From Rachycentron canadum (Eukaryota > Chordata > Actinopteri > Carangiformes > Rachycentridae), in NCBI GenBank assembly GCA_038496675.1, contig CM076659.1:19909864-19973863 (forward strand): a DNA stretch of 64,000 bases, read 5' to 3'. The notes beneath the pieces were generated by a model, which searched no databases, was not told where the DNA came from, and was given only the letters and a program-made list of their open reading frames with translations. How positions within the stretch are numbered: position 1 is the stretch's first letter; each line of letters opens with the position of its first letter. The position numbers and the translations under genes are program-made. Below are positions 62,499-64,000 of this stretch, piece after piece.

Positions 62499-63289
62499 GT
62501 ACTGCAGTGAGGGGAGGAGGTCGACACCTCTAGGGAGAGACCGGGTTGTGACATTAGCGTGGGACAGCACAGTGTAACTATAAACCAAGAGTCAAATCAA
62601 TGCGACATCTCTGAAAGATGCAGCTCAGAGGCGAGGCGGTGATTCACAGCATAATCTCATCTGTGCACCTGACCACACAACAGTACATTTCTCAAAAGGG
62701 TTCTGGGTTCTATGAAGAGTTCCTGCAGTGAGAAAGGGCCATTATTAACCTGGACCACACGGGCCTTCTGTAATAATGGCGAATATTGCTTAATGGCAGC
62801 TGTGTGTGACCTCTGCTACTCCACAGTAAATCCGTTGTGCAGCGCTGATGCTGCCTTTTTTAAAATGACTCAAATTTCCTATTAGAGCGTCTGTGTGTAG
62901 GGTTTAGAAATTCCAGCTATGAATCGACATACGACAACAAACTTTCACAGAACACAGGCCAATGTGAAAGTCATTCAGTACAGAAAAATTCTACACTCCA
63001 GATGTCAAAGTGTCCATACTCAAGCTACTTGGGGACCGGTGGTTTTATGGCGCTAAACAATTTGGGTGGAGCTTTGTCAGCTGTGAGTTTAACCACCATC
63101 CGCCACAGCGTGACATTCAGCCCTGTGTGACTTGGAGGGTTTTTCTTCCCTTTGCGTATGTTTGGCCAAGGGGACAGGAATGTGCATGTCAGTGTGTGCC
63201 CCTGAAGGAGCACAACGCAGATGTGCATGAGGGGGGAGGCAGGAGCTAGAGGGAGAAGCACAGATGTGCTCCAGAGGGTGGTGAGCGGC

Positions 63290-63308
63290 GGGGGGGGGGG
63301 GGGGGGGG
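63290..63308. repeat. Poly-G run (19)
   Basis: Nineteen G bases in a row following a GGGTGGTGAGCGGCG segment. It could fold as a G-quadruplex and is prone to length error. Confidence 0.95.
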
Positions 63309-63431
63309 TATTCGTTCAGTCTGATCAGGCCGAGCTCTGCTGAATCAAGTGGCCGCTCATGTTAAGCCTCTTAGAGCAGATTCAAATGACACTGGGCATG
63401 AGCTTCTGGCCCACGTCACACAAACATGTGC

Positions 63432-63433
<2 letters not shown>

Positions 63434-63463
<30 letters not shown>
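63434..63463. repeat. (TG)n microsatellite
   Basis: A 30-base run. Confidence 0.95.
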
Positions 63464-63464
<1 letters not shown>

Positions 63465-63961
63465 CTTTGCATCTGTTTAGCTGCACATACATGACAAACA
63501 CCGAAAATGCGCACATGGAAATGCATCTCTTTAAAATTCATCTTAAATGTTTATATTCTAAACCATACACAGGCATTAGCAAAGTATCAAGCTGTTCATC
63601 CTTCCATATCAGTGCAATATGCTGGAAACAGATGCTTGTGATCAGGTAAGATGGATCAGATTAGTATATGGTCTGACATCAGCCATTGATGTTTTGCTAA
63701 TATGGATTAGTGGCCGGAGAGGTATGGGAAATGTATCTCAGCAGTGTGTGGATTTAGACTGAAATGGGATGTGATGATATACTTGTATGTCATGTATAAT
63801 GCAAATGATGAGTGCAAGCCCTTAGAAACTGCTTTGGGAATCAATATAGAAACAGCATGAATTAACTGTAAGGTAATACAGGATAAGATTAAATATTAGG
63901 TTCCCCATGGCAGGAATAAATGCATGAAATGTATACATCTTACAGACCAATGGCCACCTAT

Positions 63962-63964
<3 letters not shown>

Positions 63965-64000
<36 letters not shown>
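63965..64000. repeat. (TA)18 run, cut by the window end
   Basis: An uninterrupted TA run of at least 36 bases that continues past the window edge, so its full length is unknown. Confidence 0.97.

Larger units (their letters stand above)
58651..64000. other. Gene-free stretch rich in simple repeats
   Basis: Contains an A-run near 58827, (TG)20 (59716-59755), a T-run (60404-60423), a T-rich tract (62100-62120), TG runs (62464-62498, 63434-63463), G19 (63290-63308) and a terminal TA run. No exon is recognised; frames at 59934-60137 and 63481-63644 are discussed as weak candidates. Confidence 0.5.

Overview
The window looks like non-coding DNA from a ray-finned fish, most likely a percomorph teleost. 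It has no operons, no long open frames and no clear complete protein-coding gene, and it is AT-leaning with many CA/TG, GA, GATA and homopolymer runs. Its mobile-element relics are of kinds common in fish genomes: a Tc1-like transposase remnant, two 5'-truncated LINE tails, and short elements flanked by TTAA. This fits an intergenic region or large intron(s). The open frames are mostly chance frames or readings through simple repeats.

Layout. 1-7.8 kb: single-copy-looking sequence with microsatellites. 7.8-11.5 kb: a repeat cluster with two copies of family B (7846-8150 plus, 9711-10019 minus), a 62-bp Tc1-like remnant (10021-10082), a CA microsatellite, and the 3' half of a second Tc1-like transposon (10845-11520). 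11.5-19 kb: mostly unique, with a near-perfect hairpin at 12457-12525. 19.1-20.05 kb: family B copy 3, then a 486-bp TTAA-flanked element (family C). 20-24.4 kb: unique sequence, a possible exon, and a degenerate minisatellite. 24.4-28.2 kb: family A elements (24440, 25028, 25649, 27784) and a 60-bp GA run. 28-34 kb: a GATA/GACA array and a GC-rich patch at 33.1-33.3 kb. 34.2-34.5 kb: a minus-strand LINE tail. 37.7-38.0 kb: family A copy, minus strand. 40.6 kb: family D copy. 43.2-43.5 kb: the best possible protein-coding exon, minus strand. 48.5-49.0 kb: an L2-like LINE tail. 52.2 kb: diverged family B copy. 53.5-54.2 kb: the longest family A copy. 55.8-58.7 kb: two more family D copies. 58.7-64 kb: mostly unique with TG, poly-G and TA runs, ending inside a TA repeat.

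No genes can be shown to work together here. Two minus-strand segments (43219-43422 and 20337-20435) have plausible splice sites and matching phase. They could belong to one minus-strand gene whose introns fill the window, but this is conjecture. I found no convincing novel biological system. The most notable structures are the short TTAA-flanked family A with a recurring internal hairpin, family B with a conserved CTCF-like core, and the isolated hairpin at 12457-12525. Repeat families are labelled A-D for this window only; I could not match them to a database.
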